Assembly: GCA_050014815.1 (NCBI GenBank)
Contig: JBEKCP010000318.1
Location: 1-7,145, forward strand
Source: JBEKCP01 sp050014815
Lineage (GTDB): Bacteria > Planctomycetota > Planctomycetia > Pirellulales > Thermoguttaceae
DNA: 7,145 nucleotides
Direction of reading: 5' to 3'
The notes below the pieces were generated by a model that had not been told where the DNA came from, made no database searches, and saw only the letters and a list, made by a program, of their open reading frames with translations. Position 1 is the first letter of the stretch, and every line of letters begins with the position of its first letter. This document shows, in pieces, positions 4,828 to 7,145 of this stretch. A program made the position numbers and the translations under genes.

Positions 4828-7145
4828 TCAAACAGGCGCTTCTTCAGAGTCGTCATCCGGCGCGTCGGTTGCCTCCTCATCAAGCTCGTGCAGTATCTGG
4901 TGCACGCGGCGTTTGCCCTTCTTCGTGAGCCCGCTGGCCGCGTCAATAAGACGTCTCGCGACCTCTTCGGCCCGCGCCCGGCGATTCTGCTCAGCCTCCA
5001 GGGATCGCTTGAGGCGATCGTACGACTCGATTACGTCGCCCATGGCCCCGTCAATCGGGTATCCGAGCCCGGCGGCGGCGCGGGACAGGGCAATCAACGA
5101 CGCAAGGCGCGCCTCCTCCGGGGCCCCACTCGTTTCAAGCGCGCGGTTCGCGAGGAGCGCTTCGCGCAGTCCGTGCGTAGTATCCCATTCCAGTCGCTCC
5201 AAAGGCACGCCACGGAGGTCAACGCCAACCTTGGCCAACTCGTGAATACCGCCGCCGATCTGCTCTGCGGCCGCGACGTGTAGGGGGTTGAATACGATGC
5301 CCACGATTTCATCGTCGTGGAGTCGCACGCCGAGCGCGAATTCCGCCAGCCTGGGAAGGTCGGTTGTCCAAAGGTGGACTCGGGGCCGTGGCGGCCATTG
5401 CGGGAGGGTCTGGAGATAGCTGAATGCGCTATCGCGGCTCACTAAATACGCCATCGCATCCGGCACCGCCGCGTCCGGGCATCTCCGCGCTGCATACAAC
5501 GCACATTGCAGGTCCACCTCCACTCGCTGTTTCATCATCGCCTCGTCGCGAAACGCAGCCTTCCATCTCGCTCGTTCCTTTCTTGCGAGCACGCCCGGCA
5601 GAATGGCGGCAAGGTGTTCGCGGTCGCCGGGGTCAAGGGGCATCTCCTCGATGATTTCGAACTCGCAGCGCTTCTTCAAGACAAACGTCAGGTAGTCCGC
5701 CGGGGACTCTTTACTGAAGTACTTCTGCCAGTACGAGTGGAATGGTTCTCGGGGGTTGGCGGCTAGGTTATAATAGCCGCGAACGATCGCGTGCCAAACC
5801 TCAGCGTCCACGCATTCCTGGGGGAGTCGGTCAAGCGATGCGGCAAACCTCAGGTATGTCCTAGGCGCTCGCTCAATGTGCGACAACGCTTCTTGGAGCA
5901 TCGGCCGTGGGATGACGACGCGAACGTCTTCCTTAACCAGTGCCCGCAACGAGTCAAGCACGGCGCGATGTTCAGGGAGTTCCTCGATTGCCAGTACAAG
6001 GATCGCGTCCGTGTCCAGAATCACTTGCGGCCGCGACAGCGCCAGTTGCTGGAATCTTCGCGTCGCGGGGTTCATATTACGCAGTTCAAGGGCCGCGTAC
6101 GACCGCGCCAGGTTCGCCAGAAGCCCGCTGTTTGCCTCGTCCCGCGCGAAGCTGTTTAGCGCGGCGAGATGGTCACATACGTCTCCCACCGGGGCGACTG
6201 TTGGACCGATTAGGCGGAAAAGACGCACCAACGCCCTCTTGACATTCCTCTCGATGTGTCCTCGGGCAGCGTCGTCGAGACGGAGCCTCTGCGCCACATG
6301 GCCAAGGACGCCCTCGCGGACCCGGTCAATCGCTTTTGATAAGAATGTGATGGCGGAGCCCACAGTCTCAATCGCCGCGTCGCTGGGCGCCGGATTCCCA
6401 TTTTCGAGCACGCATTGCCCGGCCTCGACCAACCTCGCCACGCTGGCTAGTACCTCCGATCGACTCGGCCGCCCTCCGGCCAGGAGCGCGGCTACGTCAT
6501 TCCCCAAGCGTTCGATTTCGACCGCCGCCCCCGCTGCGACAACGACTGCGAGGACGGCTTGGTCGAAGAAATCTAGCCTCGTAGCGCTTGCGGAGGGATT
6601 GAGAACAAAGGCGGCAAGTGACGCCAACATCGCGCGCCGCGCGGGATCCGTGGCATTTCCGAGCGGATCCTCCTGCCCCAGGAGGAAATCGACCTGGGTC
6701 CGAACATCGCCAAAGTACCGATTGAAGATTCCGTTGGCTGTTCGGCCAAGCTGGGCCACGAGGTAGTTTTGATCGCGTATATCAATTACTATCCCCGCGT
6801 CGCTGGCCGTGGCCTGCAACTCTCTTTTTGTCGCGCTTTCGACCGGGTGCTGGAATACGACGATAAGCTTGTCGAAGTTCTTGCCGGCCTCGCGAAGGCG
6901 CTTTATTGTTGAGGCAAGTTTCTTTTTTTGGGCACGCTGGCCCGTCACCTGCACGACTGCCCTCGTGTGGACCGTGTCGTCGTAGAACGCCTCGTCGACA
7001 GCGTCCACCCCCCGATCGCCCGTGCCTCCCATTTTCCGCAGGTCCGGATAATCGTCCTGCAATAGGATTTCGTAGCACATCCGCTCAAAGTGCGTCCAGT
7101 CGATGGGAGACGCGAGGGCCAGTCGGATAGCGTCGGGCGAGCTCA
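4828..7145 (-). CDS. large protein with Mrr-like nuclease-fold domain and PIN-like domain (5' end outside the window)
   Basis: The frame stays open to the window edge, 21 codons beyond the first visible ATG (7080). Those codons include DWTHFER, the usual first helix of Mrr-type domains, so the true start lies outside. Numbering from that ATG, residues 1-125 look like a PD-(D/E)xK fold: GDRGVDA (D26), then VVQVT (42-46) where Q/E-x-K is expected, then KKKLASTIKRL. Residues about 140-340 are helical, with a winged-helix-like part (SEVLASVARLVEAGQCVLENG, 208-228). From 351 a PIN-like domain follows: VILDTDAILVL (D356, D358), PRPMLQEAL (E397), candidate D523/D536/D541, and AYLVSRDSAF (D550). The end is basic then acidic (coil about 684-712, DEEATDAPDDDSEE). 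Two nuclease folds in one chain suggest a defence or nucleic-acid surveillance effector. I do not recognise a named system. It is convergent with vapB, 18 nt apart. The domain calls are by eye; the PIN call is the firmer one. Confidence 0.72.
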   Translation of the reverse strand, partial: SSPDAIRLALASPIDWTHFERMCYEILLQDDYPDLRKMGGTGDRGVDAVDEAFYDDTVHTRAVVQVTGQRAQKKKLASTIKRLREAGKNFDKLIVVFQHPVESATKRELQATASDAGIVIDIRDQNYLVAQLGRTANGIFNRYFGDVRTQVDFLLGQEDPLGNATDPARRAMLASLAAFVLNPSASATRLDFFDQAVLAVVVAAGAAVEIERLGNDVAALLAGGRPSRSEVLASVARLVEAGQCVLENGNPAPSDAAIETVGSAITFLSKAIDRVREGVLGHVAQRLRLDDAARGHIERNVKRALVRLFRLIGPTVAPVGDVCDHLAALNSFARDEANSGLLANLARSYAALELRNMNPATRRFQQLALSRPQVILDTDAILVLAIEELPEHRAVLDSLRALVKEDVRVVIPRPMLQEALSHIERAPRTYLRFAASLDRLPQECVDAEVWHAIVRGYYNLAANPREPFHSYWQKYFSKESPADYLTFVLKKRCEFEIIEEMPLDPGDREHLAAILPGVLARKERARWKAAFRDEAMMKQRVEVDLQCALYAARRCPDAAVPDAMAYLVSRDSAFSYLQTLPQWPPRPRVHLWTTDLPRLAEFALGVRLHDDEIVGIVFNPLHVAAAEQIGGGIHELAKVGVDLRGVPLERLEWDTTHGLREALLANRALETSGAPEEARLASLIALSRAAAGLGYPIDGAMGDVIESYDRLKRSLEAEQNRRARAEEVARRLIDAASGLTKKGKRRVHQILHELDEEATDAPDDDSEEAPV

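Noticed and set aside
4810..4840. Intrinsic terminator between vapB and the convergent large gene
   Set aside because: Only a 4-bp stem (AACG/CGTT) is possible and there is no T-run, so it is too weak to call.
4806..4928. Small open frame overlapping the vapB stop (ATGA), in the place expected for vapC
   Set aside because: Only 40 codons beginning MKRIWRSVKQ, with no PIN motif, and it lies antisense to the C-terminal codons of the large minus-strand gene.
5876..6766. Long plus-strand open frame opposite the large gene
   Set aside because: It is Ser/Arg/Thr-rich with no motifs and no good start, while the minus-strand frame shows coherent domains along its full length.

Overview
This GC-rich window (by eye well above 60% G+C, except for somewhat less GC-biased stretches in the lipoprotein gene and the large minus-strand gene) comes from a bacterium with Shine-Dalgarno initiation and sigma70-type promoters. 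The YceH-family protein with a C-terminal coiled coil, the first protein (winged-helix plus a small beta-rich domain) and the RegB-like kinase would fit a planctomycete or a similar environmental Gram-negative. That placement is a guess from protein flavour, not a demonstrated one. There are no rRNA, tRNA, CRISPR or transposase genes.

Layout. (1) 1-1828, plus strand: a probable operon with the C-terminal part of a winged-helix protein, a MntA-like minimal nucleotidyltransferase, a HEPN protein overlapping it by 20 nt, and a small secreted or lipoprotein of unknown function. (2) 1829-1900: a convergent gap holding a perfect 9-bp inverted repeat. (3) 1901-2707, minus strand: a YceH (DUF480/UPF0502) gene with its own promoter. 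(4) 2708-2855: a divergent regulatory region with good promoters in both directions; the plus-strand one carries a palindrome (TTGGCA-N5-TGCCAA) on its -35 box. (5) 2856-3199: a ParD-like antitoxin followed by only the last ~28 codons of a ParE toxin. (6) 3196-4512: a membrane histidine kinase whose ATG overlaps the stop codon of the ParE remnant. (7) 4543-4809: a VapB-like antitoxin with a near-consensus promoter placed so that the mRNA should be leaderless; no VapC follows. (8) 4828-7145, minus strand: a large protein, open at the window edge, that appears to join an Mrr-like PD-(D/E)xK-fold domain, a helical/winged-helix middle and a PIN-like nuclease domain.

How it fits together. The window looks like an accessory region built from toxin-antitoxin and defence-type modules around ordinary genes (yceH, the kinase). 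One module (MNT/HEPN) is intact, while two type II modules have kept their antitoxin and lost all or most of the toxin. The most novel-looking item is the two-nuclease-fold protein at 4828-7145, which resembles the architecture of an anti-phage or anti-plasmid effector. The kinase has no response regulator beside it and may depend on the parD promoter for transcription.
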